From: an uncultured Christensenella sp.
GTDB taxonomy: Bacteria > Bacillota > Clostridia > Christensenellales > Pumilibacteraceae
NCBI GenBank assembly: GCA_910579205.1
Contig: CAJTTD010000010.1
Coordinates: forward strand, 1 to 64,000
DNA length: 64,000 bases
Direction of reading: 5' to 3'
The translations under genes and the position numbers were made by a program. The stretch's first letter is position 1; each line of letters begins with the position of its first letter. This document shows positions 7,036 through 15,349 of the stretch, piece after piece. The notes beneath the pieces are model-generated. The model worked only from the letters and a program-made list of their open reading frames with translations. It had not been told where the DNA came from and did no database searches.

Positions 7036-7623
7036 ATGTTTTTTACGGGCGATATAAACGGCAAAAGAATACTGCTGCACGCATGTTGCGGTCCGTGCAG
7101 TCTCGGCGCGATAGATCCGTTGCTCTCCGACGGTGCGGATATAACGTTGTATTTTTACGATCCGTGCATTATCGACGGCGAGTTCGAGCGGCGGCTCGAG
7201 GCGATGAAAACCGTCGCCGAGCATTACGCGCTGCCGCTTATCGTTCCGACTCACGACAGATCGAATTATGTAAAATACGCTTCGCAGCATGCGCTCGAGC
7301 GGGAAGGCGGCGAACGCTGCTCGTTATGCTTTTCCGACCGATTGACGGATTCGGCGAAATACGCCGCGGCGCACGGCTTCGATATGTACGCCACCACGCT
7401 TACGGTAAGCCCGCACAAGAATGCGGAGCGTATATTTTCGATAGCGCAAGGGCTTGACTTCGGCGCGCCGTTTTTGCCGCGCGATTTTAAAAAGCGCGAC
7501 GGGTTTTTGCGGTCTACGCGCTTGTCTCGCGAGCTCGGCATATACCGTCAAAAATTTTGCGGTTGCGAATATTCGCTTACCGCGGCGCAAGCACAGAATG
7601 CGGTTTCGGGCGGCGGCGTATGA
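7036..7623 (+). CDS. queH: epoxyqueuosine reductase QueH (DUF208)
   Basis: This 195-residue enzyme carries out the last step of queuosine synthesis, reducing epoxyqueuosine in tRNA. Family hallmarks are all visible: the N-terminal CC pair in LLHACCGPCS, YDPCI, the GERCSLCF Cys pair, and the C-terminal YRQKFCGC. These cysteines bind the iron-sulfur cluster and a second metal in characterised QueH proteins. It is the cobalamin-independent alternative to QueG. The start at 7036 is one base after dtd and the stop overlaps the uvrC start (ATGA). queA, the previous enzyme of the pathway, begins at 63792. Confidence 0.93.
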   Translation: MFFTGDINGKRILLHACCGPCSLGAIDPLLSDGADITLYFYDPCIIDGEFERRLEAMKTVAEHYALPLIVPTHDRSNYVKYASQHALEREGGERCSLCFSDRLTDSAKYAAAHGFDMYATTLTVSPHKNAERIFSIAQGLDFGAPFLPRDFKKRDGFLRSTRLSRELGIYRQKFCGCEYSLTAAQAQNAVSGGGV

Positions 7624-10316
7624 GCAATATTACCGAAAAACTCAAAGACCTTCCCGACACGCCCGGTGTGTACATCATGCGCGACGCGACGGGGCAAGTG
7701 ATCTATGTCGGCAAAGCGGTGGTGCTGAAAAACCGCGTGCGACAGTATTTTCAGAATACCGAAAAACAAGTTAAAGTACAAGCGATGGTCGATAATATAG
7801 CCGACTTCGATTATATTATCACACGCACGGAAAAGGACGCGCTCGCGCTCGAAAACAATCTTATCAAGAAGTACAAGCCGCATTACAACATACTGCTCAA
7901 GGACGACAAAACAAGCCCGTACATCAAGATAAACATGCGCGCGGAGTATCCGACCATAGAAGTAACGCGGCGCGTCAAGCGCGACGGCGCGCGGTATTTC
8001 GGACCGTTTATAGGCGTGTCCGTGCGCGACGTTATATCTGTTTTGCAGTCGGTTTTCAAGCTTCGCACATGTGCGGGCAAGCTTAAAAAACGCGCGCGCC
8101 CGTGCCTTAACAGCGATCTCGATCTTTGTCTTGCGCCGTGCTGCGGCATGTGCGACAAGGCGGAATACATCAAGGCGGTAAATGCCGCCACATCGTTCCT
8201 TTCGGGCGGTAACGACGATATTTCGGGCGTTCTGACGCAAAAGATGAACGCCGCCGCGCAAAACGAGAATTTCGAGCGCGCCATAACATATAGAAATCAG
8301 CTAAGAGTGCTCGACAATCTCAAGAGCAAAGTTGTAGGCGAGCTTGGCAATGTATTGAACATAGACGCGTTCAGTTATACCGACAACGGGCTGTACGGCG
8401 CGGTGAGCGTGTGCATAGTTCGCGGCGGCAAAATGATGGGCGTAAAAAATTACATCATCAACGAGCCGCAAGTATTCGGCGGGGACATGACCACGTTTTT
8501 GCCGCAGTACTATTCCATGACCAACGAGCTGCCCGACGAGATATGCTTGCAGTCGGAGCGCGACGTTGCGGCGCTTGCCGAATATTTTACGTCGGTGTTT
8601 TCCAAGCGCCCTGCGATAACTTTTCCGCAAAAGGGCATGCGCAAAAAATTGCTCGACACGGCGGCGCGCAACTGCTCGGACTTTTTGCTAAAGAGCGCGG
8701 ACAGAGCAAAGCGCGAAGAGGACATGACGGTGGGCGCGTGCGAGCGGCTTAAAAATTTGTTCGGTTTAAAGAGCGCGCGGCGTATAGAATGTTACGATAT
8801 TTCCAATATTTCCGGCGAGGACAAAGTGGCGTCGGGCGTGGTGTTTATAGACGGTAGGGCGGACAAAGCGCAATACCGCAGATACCGTATCCGCACGGTG
8901 GATGGCTCGGACGATTTCCGTTCCATGTACGAAACGCTCACGCGCCGACTTATACGCTACAAAAACGGCGACGCGGGATTTAACGAACTGCCCGATCTTA
9001 TAGTTATAGACGGCGGCGCGGAGCAAGTGGAATTTGCGGCGCGCGCTGCGGAAGATGCGGGCGTATCCGTTCCTATGCTCGGTCTTGCGAAAAAAGACGA
9101 GGAGATATACCGTAGAGGCGATCCCGTTCCGATAAAACTCAACCGCGACGATTATGCGCTCAGACTGTTGCAGCGCGTGCGCGACGAGGCGCATAGGTTT
9201 GCCGTCTTGTACCACAGAACGCTGCGGTCGCGGCGGTACGAGAGCGAGCTGAAAGGCGTTAGCGGCGTGGGTGCGGCGACGGTAAAGAAAGTTCTCGCCG
9301 TTTTTAACTCTCGCTCCATAGTCAATGCGTCGGCTCGGGAAATTGCCGAAAAAGCCGATATTACTATAAAAGCCGCGCAAAATATTTACGATTACTACCA
9401 TCCGAACTCGGCGGAAAATACGGAGCGAAAATTGAAATATAAACTTATAGCGACCGATCTCGACGGAACGTTGCTTAACGACGATCTTAAAGTTTCCGAG
9501 CGCACGCTCGCGGCGATACAAAAATTTCGCGACGAGGGCGGTATCTTTACGGTGTCTACGGGTCGCAGTCCGTCGAGTCTTGAAAAATACAGAAGCATCC
9601 TCAAGCTTGACGAATATCCCGTAAAAGCGATATGTCATTTGGGTTGCATGATAGTGGATACGGCTACCATGACCGCGGAGACGGTGTTCGATATGCCTAA
9701 AGACTCGGCGGCGCGATTGATATCTTTTGCTGCGCCGCACTGCGTTTCCGTTCAGATGTACGATACTGACGGCATCAAGACGGAGCGCATGACGGACGCG
9801 ACGGAGAGATATTTTTCGGCGGTAGGCGTAACGCCCGAAATAGTGGAAGATCTCGCGAGATATGTTGCGCAAGACGATAAGCCGATAATTAAAGCGTTGC
9901 TTATAACAGACGAAAAAAATGTGAAAGATCTCGCGGCGCTTTTGACTTCGGAGTTTCCCGAGATCGGCTTTGTTCAATCTACCGCGCCCATACTGTCGTG
10001 TCTAAAGACCGACGACGACGCGTTTGTGCCCGCAATGATAGAATGCGTTACGGCGGGCGCGGACAAGGGCAAAGCACTTAAGCACGTTGCCGACGGATAC
10101 GGTATAGCAATGACAGACGTAATGGCGTTCGGAGACAGCTTTAACGATACCGCCATGATAAAAGCCGCGGGAATGGGCGTCGCAATGGAAAATGCGTGCA
10201 AGCCCGTTAAGAACCTCGCGGATCACGTCGCGCCCGCCAACAACGCCGACGGCGTGGCGGTAACTATAGAAAAATATTGCTTATATAACGACGCTCAAGG
10301 AGAAGAACATGCCTAA
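7620..10316 (+). CDS. uvrC: excinuclease UvrC fused to a Cof-type HAD phosphatase
   Basis: A single 898-residue frame. Residues 1-603 are UvrC: GIY-YIG nuclease (PGVYIM, IYVGKA), a Cys-rich cluster site (CLNSDLDLCLAPCC, about 162-175), the UVR helix pair (about 208-235), the RNase H-like 5' nuclease (CYDISNISG, LIVIDGGAEQ) and a C-terminal helix-hairpin-helix (GVSGVGAATVKKVL). From about residue 605 a complete HAD-IIB phosphatase begins (LIATDLDGTLL motif I, STGRSP motif II, FGDSFND motif IV). No stop separates them. A TTG at 9432 with GGAG six bases upstream could also start the HAD part on its own, suggesting two former genes joined by stop-codon loss. The ATG at 7620 was chosen over an upstream in-frame codon because it matches the family start. 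Confidence 0.9.
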   Translation: MSNITEKLKDLPDTPGVYIMRDATGQVIYVGKAVVLKNRVRQYFQNTEKQVKVQAMVDNIADFDYIITRTEKDALALENNLIKKYKPHYNILLKDDKTSPYIKINMRAEYPTIEVTRRVKRDGARYFGPFIGVSVRDVISVLQSVFKLRTCAGKLKKRARPCLNSDLDLCLAPCCGMCDKAEYIKAVNAATSFLSGGNDDISGVLTQKMNAAAQNENFERAITYRNQLRVLDNLKSKVVGELGNVLNIDAFSYTDNGLYGAVSVCIVRGGKMMGVKNYIINEPQVFGGDMTTFLPQYYSMTNELPDEICLQSERDVAALAEYFTSVFSKRPAITFPQKGMRKKLLDTAARNCSDFLLKSADRAKREEDMTVGACERLKNLFGLKSARRIECYDISNISGEDKVASGVVFIDGRADKAQYRRYRIRTVDGSDDFRSMYETLTRRLIRYKNGDAGFNELPDLIVIDGGAEQVEFAARAAEDAGVSVPMLGLAKKDEEIYRRGDPVPIKLNRDDYALRLLQRVRDEAHRFAVLYHRTLRSRRYESELKGVSGVGAATVKKVLAVFNSRSIVNASAREIAEKADITIKAAQNIYDYYHPNSAENTERKLKYKLIATDLDGTLLNDDLKVSERTLAAIQKFRDEGGIFTVSTGRSPSSLEKYRSILKLDEYPVKAICHLGCMIVDTATMTAETVFDMPKDSAARLISFAAPHCVSVQMYDTDGIKTERMTDATERYFSAVGVTPEIVEDLARYVAQDDKPIIKALLITDEKNVKDLAALLTSEFPEIGFVQSTAPILSCLKTDDDAFVPAMIECVTAGADKGKALKHVADGYGIAMTDVMAFGDSFNDTAMIKAAGMGVAMENACKPVKNLADHVAPANNADGVAVTIEKYCLYNDAQGEEHA

Positions 10317-11385
10317 AAAGAAGACTGTCGGCACGGGATCGTCCGCCGAAGAACAACCGAAAAACATATCGGAAGAGCAGCCCGCCGCCGCGGAGACGGA
10401 CGCCGAAAAGACGGGCGCGGCGCAAGAAAGCGCGGCGACGCGCGTCGCTTGTATCGACGACGACGGTTGCGATGTCGGGCAGGAAATCGATATTTTCGAG
10501 TTTGCCGAAAAGATGGAGCTGGAAATAGTCTATCGCGGCGACAATAAGTCGATAACGTTTAAAACGCTCAACGTGAGCCGACCGGGATTGCAGCTTGCGG
10601 GTTATTATAAGCACTTTTCCGCCGAGCGCATACAAGTGATAGGCGAGATGGAGACGGCATACCTTGCGCAGATGACGCACCAAGCGCGCAAGACGGCTTG
10701 CGAAACATTTATGAAGCAGCCCATACCGTGTTTGATACTAACGTCGGTATTGGAGCCGTGCGGCGAACTGTTGCGCGCCGCCGAAAAATTCAACAGAGTG
10801 CTGTTCAGCTCCAAACTCAGAACGACCATGTTCGTCAATAAGCTGTCGCTGTATCTTAACGAGATACTCGCGCCGTCAAAGACCATACATGCCGTGCTTA
10901 TGGATCTGTACGGAGTGGGCGTGCTCGTGATGGGCGAATCGGGCATAGGTAAGAGCGAGACGGCGTTGGAGCTTATAGAGCGCGGACATCGCCTCGTGGC
11001 GGACGACGCGGTTACCATAACGAGAATAGGCGATAGGCTGGAGGGAACGAGTCCCGAGGTCATACGTTATTTTATGGAAGTTCGCGGTATAGGCATAATA
11101 GACGTAAAGGCTATGTACGGCGCGGGCGCGGTACAGCTTGTAAAGTCTATCGACATGGTGGTTCGACTTGAGGAGTGGAACGACAAAGCCACATACAACC
11201 GCTTGGGCACGCCCGACGAGCAGTACAGCATATTCGGCGTTAAACGCCCGCTGTACGTCGTTCCCGTAAAACCGGGCAGAAACCTCGCGGTAATACTCGA
11301 GGCGGCGGCGAGAACGCACCGACTCAACGACTTGGGTTTTTCGGCTCTCGAAGAACTCAACGACAGGCTTAGAAATAAGCACTGA
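10309..11385 (+). CDS. hprK: HPr kinase/phosphorylase
   Basis: This 358-residue bifunctional enzyme phosphorylates or dephosphorylates HPr on Ser46, the main switch of carbon catabolite repression in Gram-positive bacteria. The P-loop GESGIGKSE is at about residues 209-217, followed by HRLVADDAV. The signature EVRGIGIIDV and the C-terminal PVKPGRNLAVILEAA region are intact. The first 45-50 residues are an unusual acidic, Ala/Glu-rich extension not found in the typical 310-residue enzyme. The ATG overlaps the preceding stop by eight bases and has AGGAG just upstream. Confidence 0.93.
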   Translation: MPKKKTVGTGSSAEEQPKNISEEQPAAAETDAEKTGAAQESAATRVACIDDDGCDVGQEIDIFEFAEKMELEIVYRGDNKSITFKTLNVSRPGLQLAGYYKHFSAERIQVIGEMETAYLAQMTHQARKTACETFMKQPIPCLILTSVLEPCGELLRAAEKFNRVLFSSKLRTTMFVNKLSLYLNEILAPSKTIHAVLMDLYGVGVLVMGESGIGKSETALELIERGHRLVADDAVTITRIGDRLEGTSPEVIRYFMEVRGIGIIDVKAMYGAGAVQLVKSIDMVVRLEEWNDKATYNRLGTPDEQYSIFGVKRPLYVVPVKPGRNLAVILEAAARTHRLNDLGFSALEELNDRLRNKH

Positions 11386-11434
11386 TAGTTGTGCCGATAT
11401 AAAAAACGAATTTCGGCTATATGTAACAAATCAA

Positions 11435-11463
11435 TTGACAAAAGCATTTTAACTGCGTATAAT
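11435..11463 (+). promoter_or_regulatory. perfect sigma-A promoter of the ABC-F gene
   Basis: TTGACA at 11435-11440 and TATAAT at 11458-11463 are exactly 17 bases apart. Transcription would start near 11470, giving a leader of about 210 bases before the ABC-F start codon. Confidence 0.85.
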
Positions 11464-11522
11464 ACACGTAACGGTATAAACAAGCTGTAAGCTTTGGTAG
11501 CGGCTTGTAATGCGAGGTGAAA

Positions 11523-11537
11523 ATGTTCAAAGAGTGA
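11523..11537 (+). other. candidate leader peptide MFKE in the ABC-F leader
   Basis: GAGGTG (11514-11519) precedes ATG at 11523 by a good distance, followed by Phe-Lys-Glu and TGA. Its stop codon overlaps GTGATCCTT (11534-11542), which is complementary to AAGGATCGC (11593-11601). A ribosome stalled here would disrupt that pairing. Confidence 0.5.
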
Positions 11538-11559
11538 TCCTTACGTCAATAACAAAAAC

Positions 11560-11577
11560 ATCCGTCTAATGACGGAT
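11560..11577 (+). promoter_or_regulatory. leader hairpin, possible antiterminator arm
   Basis: ATCCGTC (11560-11566) pairs with GACGGAT (11571-11577) around a TAAT loop. The CGTCT at 11563-11567 is also complementary to AGACG, the left arm of the terminator at 11613, so the two structures could be mutually exclusive. Confidence 0.45.
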
Positions 11578-11610
11578 CTATTTGCTATCGGCAAGGATCG
11601 CTTATTGGAA

Positions 11611-11643
11611 ACAGACGACGTATTTTACGCGTCTTTTCTTTTT
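11611..11643 (+). terminator. attenuator terminator 38 bases before the ABC-F start
   Basis: AGACG-A-CGTA (11613-11622) pairs with TACG-C-GTCT (11626-11634) with one bulged A and a three-base loop, followed by TTTTCTTTTT. It lies between the promoter and the coding region, so full-length mRNA requires readthrough. Confidence 0.75.
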
Positions 11644-11680
11644 GCGCTTCTTTCCGATGGCTTTAATCGGAGGGTTGAAC

Positions 11681-13177
11681 ATGTTGGAATTGAAAAATGT
11701 AAGCATATCTTTGCGTTTGGACGGCAGACGCATAGTGGACGGATTGGACCTTACGCTCGGCAAGGGCGACAAGGCGGTCATTATAGGCGAAGAGGGCAAC
11801 GGCAAGTCCACATTGCTCAAGTGGATATACGATAAAGCGGCAGTGGAAAAATATTGCGAATGCAGCGGGTCGATCAAGACCGATGCGAAGCTCGCGTACT
11901 TGCCGCAGTTGTTCGACGCGAGTTTGTCGGAAGTCAAACTGTGCGATTACTTCGACGTCGATTACTATTCGCAGATGAATTTGGTGGATAGGCTGTTTCC
12001 GCTCGAACTGCTCATATCCGAGCGCAAGCTGGGCGAGCTGTCTGGCGGCGAGCGCGTAAAGGCTATGCTGTTGCGCATATTGCTCGACGAGCCGGACGTG
12101 CTGCTTTTGGACGAGCCTACCAACGATCTCGATATAGACACGCTTATTTGGCTGGAGGACTTTTTGCTGCAAACGCGCATACCCGTTCTGTTTATTTCGC
12201 ACGACGAGACGTTGATAGAAAACACCGCGAATACGATATTGCATATGGAACAAGTGGTATGCAAAACAAAATGCAAAATGACCGTATCGCGTTGCGGCTA
12301 TCGCGAATACTTGGAAATGCGCGCTAACGGCATAGCGCGGCAAAGTCAGATAGCGCAAAAACAGCGCGAGGACTATGACAAACAAATGGATAAATGGCGG
12401 CGGATATATTCGAGCGTGGATCACGCTCAGCGCACGATATCGCGTAGCGATCCCGCGGGAGGAAGGCTGCTCAAAAAGAAAATGAGATCCGTCTTATCGC
12501 AGCGCCGACGGTTCGAGCGCCAAAAGGAAGAGTTCGCGGACTATCCCGAAGTAGAGGACGCCATAATCACGAGATTCGATCCTATCGAATTTCCGAGCGG
12601 GAAAACTGTGCTCGATCTGGCGCTCGACAATCTGGAAATGCAAGGCGCAACGCTCGCACGCGACGTCCGCTTGACTGTGCGCGGCGGCGAGCATATAGGT
12701 ATAACGGGATGTAACGGCGCGGGGAAAAGCACGCTCCTCGACGTTATATGGCGTTCGCTTTCTCCGCGCAAAGATATCGTAGCGGCATACATGCCGCAAG
12801 ACTATTCGCGTGCGCTCGATTACGATAAGACTCCGGTGGAATATCTTGCAGTCAATTACGATAAAGCCACCGTTACGTGCGCGAGAACACTGCTCGGCTG
12901 TATGCGGTTCACGCATTCCGAAATGACCAATAAGATAGGCGAGCTTAGCGGCGGTCAGCGCGCCAAGATACTGTTTTTGGAAATGGTGCTGCGCGGCGCG
13001 AACGTGCTTTTGCTCGACGAGCCTACGCGAAACTTCAGTCCGCTGTCCGCGCCCGTAGTGCGCGATTGTATAGCAGATTTCGGCGGCGCGGTAATAAGCG
13101 TCTCTCACGACAGAAAGTATTTAGACGAGTGCGACAAAGTTTACGAACTTACCCGCGAAGGTCTATTTGAAATTTAA
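11681..13177 (+). CDS. ABC-F family ATPase, probable ribosome-protection type
   Basis: This 498-residue protein has two ABC domains and no membrane segments, which is the ABC-F architecture: these proteins act on the ribosome, and many expel antibiotics from the peptidyl-transferase centre. Walker A motifs are GEEGNGKST and GCNGAGKST, signatures LSGGE and LSGGQ, Walker B LLLDEPTNDLD and LLLDEPTRNFS. The region between the domains (about 230-310) is charged and helical and would be the interdomain linker that decides the function. The ATG at 11681 has GGAGG upstream (11669-11673). The leader carries a perfect promoter, a tiny ORF and a terminator, the arrangement seen before drug-inducible ABC-F genes. 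The drug class cannot be told from this. Confidence 0.9.
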   Translation: MLELKNVSISLRLDGRRIVDGLDLTLGKGDKAVIIGEEGNGKSTLLKWIYDKAAVEKYCECSGSIKTDAKLAYLPQLFDASLSEVKLCDYFDVDYYSQMNLVDRLFPLELLISERKLGELSGGERVKAMLLRILLDEPDVLLLDEPTNDLDIDTLIWLEDFLLQTRIPVLFISHDETLIENTANTILHMEQVVCKTKCKMTVSRCGYREYLEMRANGIARQSQIAQKQREDYDKQMDKWRRIYSSVDHAQRTISRSDPAGGRLLKKKMRSVLSQRRRFERQKEEFADYPEVEDAIITRFDPIEFPSGKTVLDLALDNLEMQGATLARDVRLTVRGGEHIGITGCNGAGKSTLLDVIWRSLSPRKDIVAAYMPQDYSRALDYDKTPVEYLAVNYDKATVTCARTLLGCMRFTHSEMTNKIGELSGGQRAKILFLEMVLRGANVLLLDEPTRNFSPLSAPVVRDCIADFGGAVISVSHDRKYLDECDKVYELTREGLFEI

Positions 13178-13210
13178 TGCGAGCCTAAGCCGCGCATATC
13201 TTAAACCAAA

Positions 13211-13252
13211 ACAAACGGTTCGTGAGGTAAATGCTCGAACTGTTTGTTTTTT
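13211..13252 (+). terminator. terminator of the ABC-F gene
   Basis: ACAAACGGTTCG (13211-13222) pairs with CGAACTGTTTGT (13236-13247), followed by TTTTTT. Confidence 0.85.
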
Positions 13253-13283
13253 ACTTATTTTTTATTTTGTAGTAAGTCGCTTG

Positions 13284-13320
13284 AAAAAACGCGACGCGTA
13301 TTAAATGCGCGTCGCGTTTT
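13284..13320 (-). terminator. terminator of the lipid-kinase operon
   Basis: AAAACGCGACGCG (13286-13298) pairs perfectly with CGCGTCGCGTTTT (13308-13320). The A run at 13284-13289 gives a T tract on the minus strand; the hairpin could work both ways. Confidence 0.85.
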
Positions 13321-13332
13321 ATATAATAACGA

Positions 13333-14199
13333 TCAATTATCGTTTTCGGTGCGGGCAAATGTTTTTACTCCGCCTTTTACTATGTGCGCGTCGAAGTCCA
13401 AGTCGTAATATATTTCGCCGTCGAGCTGAATGGGCGCGGGCGTCGTTATTTTAACGCTTTCGCAAACGATGTGGTTGGTATACGGCTCGCCCATATGCTT
13501 GCCTTTGACAAACTTGGGCATTACGAATAGGGTGGGAACGCCTTTGGGTTTTTCCATTATCATGAGGTCGAGCTTGCCGTCGTCCGCTTTGGCTATGGGC
13601 GCTATGCGAATGTTGCCGCCTATCTGCGAGCCGTTGCATATGCCCGCCATTAGGCAGTCGTATTCCTTTTCTTCGCCGTTGACCGAAACCGATATATGAT
13701 AAGGTTTATAGTGCAGCAGACATCTGAAAAGGGAAGCGATATAAGACAGTTTGTTTTTGCTCTTTGCGGTCTTTAGAAGAACGTCAACGTCTATACCCGT
13801 GCCGCCCACGTTCAAGCAGCGCTTGTCCGATATTTGGATATAGTCGAACTCTTTGGGCGCGCCGCGCAGCACGTCGGCAATAGCTTTGATAGGGTCGAGC
13901 GACGCGGCATTAGTGCCTATGGCAAAATCGTTGCCGCGTCCCGCGGGAACAAAGCCGAGGCGCGCCTTGTCGAAATCCATTCCGTTTAGGACTTCGTGGA
14001 ACGTGCCGTCGCCGCCGAGTGCGACTATAGTATGGGAGACGTTTGCGCACAATGTTCGGCAAAGATCTTTCGCGTGTCCGACGGCATTGGTGCGGTGCAG
14101 TTCAAACGGAATGCTTCGCTCTTCGAGATACGACGTTACGGCGGCAATGACTTTTATACCGTCGCCTTTACCGCAGTTCGGATTGGCTATAATGTCCAT
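13333..14199 (-). CDS. diacylglycerol/sphingosine-type lipid kinase (DagK/YegS family)
   Basis: A 288-residue cytoplasmic lipid kinase of the DAGK catalytic family. Visible hallmarks are the N-terminal IIANPNCGKG, the nucleotide-binding VALGGDGTFHEVLNG and the PAGRGNDFA motif. In Gram-positive bacteria DagK recycles diacylglycerol released by lipoteichoic-acid synthesis into phosphatidic acid, but YegS-like relatives phosphorylate other lipids, so the substrate is inferred. It starts nine bases after the Fic-like gene on the minus strand and shares its promoter. Confidence 0.88.
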   Translation of the reverse strand: MDIIANPNCGKGDGIKVIAAVTSYLEERSIPFELHRTNAVGHAKDLCRTLCANVSHTIVALGGDGTFHEVLNGMDFDKARLGFVPAGRGNDFAIGTNAASLDPIKAIADVLRGAPKEFDYIQISDKRCLNVGGTGIDVDVLLKTAKSKNKLSYIASLFRCLLHYKPYHISVSVNGEEKEYDCLMAGICNGSQIGGNIRIAPIAKADDGKLDLMIMEKPKGVPTLFVMPKFVKGKHMGEPYTNHIVCESVKITTPAPIQLDGEIYYDLDFDAHIVKGGVKTFARTENDN

Positions 14200-14208
14200 A
14201 GATATATC

Positions 14209-15192
14209 CTATTTTGGTTTGTTTTGTCTGTCGTTAGGTTTTTGTTCCGCATCGAGCGGCTGTATCAATTCGGTAAGCTGTTCGTTTAGCTTGGAAATTT
14301 TTTGTTGCAATCGTATGGCGCGCTTAAGTATGTCGTCCGCATTTACTTTGTTGTTCTGTTTGGGCGTCCGCGGCGTTTTGACTGCGGCGGATTCGTCCGC
14401 GGGCTTTTGTTTTTGCGCAGCCCGTCTGATATTGATATTGCTCATGCTTTCTCGTCTGGTTTGCGGCGCGGGGCGCGTCTGTGCGGTTTGAACGGCGGTG
14501 CGCTCGTACGACAAGCAGTTCACGAGTATCTTGTACAGCGGAGTTACGTCGTCGGCGGAGAACGCCGTGCTTTCGGCGGTTTTTATAGTGGAAGCGGGCG
14601 AGCGGTGGTAGTTGAGCGAAAACCCTTTTATTTTGCAAAACACCATCATGAAAATGCGCACGGTAAACTCCGAGCCGCGCTCGAACGGGTGCAGTATCAA
14701 AAATTCGCGCATATAATGTGTAAGATAGCCGGCAAAGTCCTCTTTGCCTATTGTCGGCGAGCTTGCCGTCTCGTTCATTTTTGCAACAATGGATTTGATA
14801 GATCCGGTTATGTATTTTGCGTCGGTATGCGCGCTGCCGTCCGTCAGCATTTCCGCGGTGCGCGGCTTGCCCGCTTCGGCGTCTATGTCGCCGCAAATAT
14901 TTTTATGCAGCAGCATGAAAGATACGGACGTTACGGGATCGGCTATGCCGTTCTTTACGACTTGGAGCGCGCGGAAAAACGCTATGTACCAGTATGCGCG
15001 CTTGTAAGCGGAAGAGTCGGGGCTTACGGTACGCGCGTGCTTTATCTTTGCCGCGAGAAACTTGTCGCAGTTAAGTCTGTCGAGCAACATCATAAGCCCG
15101 TCCGCGTCTGCGGAAGGCGGGAGCTTGATACCGTCGGCGGATAGCGCCGACTTGACCGAGCGGAGTATGCTGTTTGCTTCGTGAAGTTCCAT
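14209..15192 (-). CDS. Fic-like protein with a degenerate active-site motif
   Basis: This 327-residue protein has a helical Fic fold by eye. The core reads LHPFERGSEFTVRIFM (residues 167-182). Canonical Fic enzymes carry H-P-F-x-[D/E]-G-N-G-R-x-x-R; here His168, Pro, Phe and the final Arg179 remain, but the Asn-Gly-Arg is replaced by Ser-Glu-Phe. The protein may therefore be catalytically dead or use altered chemistry. The last 100 residues are a basic, Pro/Gln/Ala-rich linker and a short coiled coil (IRLQQKISKLNEQLTELI). It heads a two-gene operon with the lipid kinase, driven by the minus-strand promoter at 15235. No antitoxin-like inhibitory helix gene is adjacent. Confidence 0.65.
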   Translation of the reverse strand: MELHEANSILRSVKSALSADGIKLPPSADADGLMMLLDRLNCDKFLAAKIKHARTVSPDSSAYKRAYWYIAFFRALQVVKNGIADPVTSVSFMLLHKNICGDIDAEAGKPRTAEMLTDGSAHTDAKYITGSIKSIVAKMNETASSPTIGKEDFAGYLTHYMREFLILHPFERGSEFTVRIFMMVFCKIKGFSLNYHRSPASTIKTAESTAFSADDVTPLYKILVNCLSYERTAVQTAQTRPAPQTRRESMSNINIRRAAQKQKPADESAAVKTPRTPKQNNKVNADDILKRAIRLQQKISKLNEQLTELIQPLDAEQKPNDRQNKPK

Positions 15193-15234
15193 GCGTGCGG
15201 TTTACCATTGCGGCGTGCCAAACGCCGTCGTAAT

Positions 15235-15263
15235 ATTATAGCACATGACGGAAGTTATTGCAA
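15235..15263 (-). promoter_or_regulatory. promoter of the Fic-like/lipid-kinase operon
   Basis: On the minus strand TTGCAA (15258-15263) and TATAAT (15235-15240) are 17 bases apart with an extended TGC before the -10 box. Confidence 0.75.
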
Positions 15264-15268
15264 TATTT

Positions 15269-15297
15269 TTGGCGAATTTGCGGAAATACGATAAAAT
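15269..15297 (+). promoter_or_regulatory. probable promoter of murB-PHP-whiA
   Basis: TTGGCG (15269-15274) and TAAAAT (15292-15297) are 17 bases apart, about 50 bases before the murB start codon. A second pair (15319/15342) sits too close to the start codon to be used for this gene. Confidence 0.5.
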
Positions 15298-15349
15298 TTT
15301 AAATATGCGGCAAAACGATTGAAAAAAAATACAAAACGGAGTACAATAT

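Noticed and set aside
8766..9977. Long minus-strand frame opposite uvrC (403 codons)
   Set aside because: Arg-rich, low-complexity shadow of a real gene, like other long antisense frames opposite dnaE, nifJ and pnp.
15319..15347. TTGAAA-17-TACAAT as murB promoter
   Set aside because: The -10 box ends two bases before the ATG and the ribosome site GGAG lies inside it, so transcription from here would lose both.
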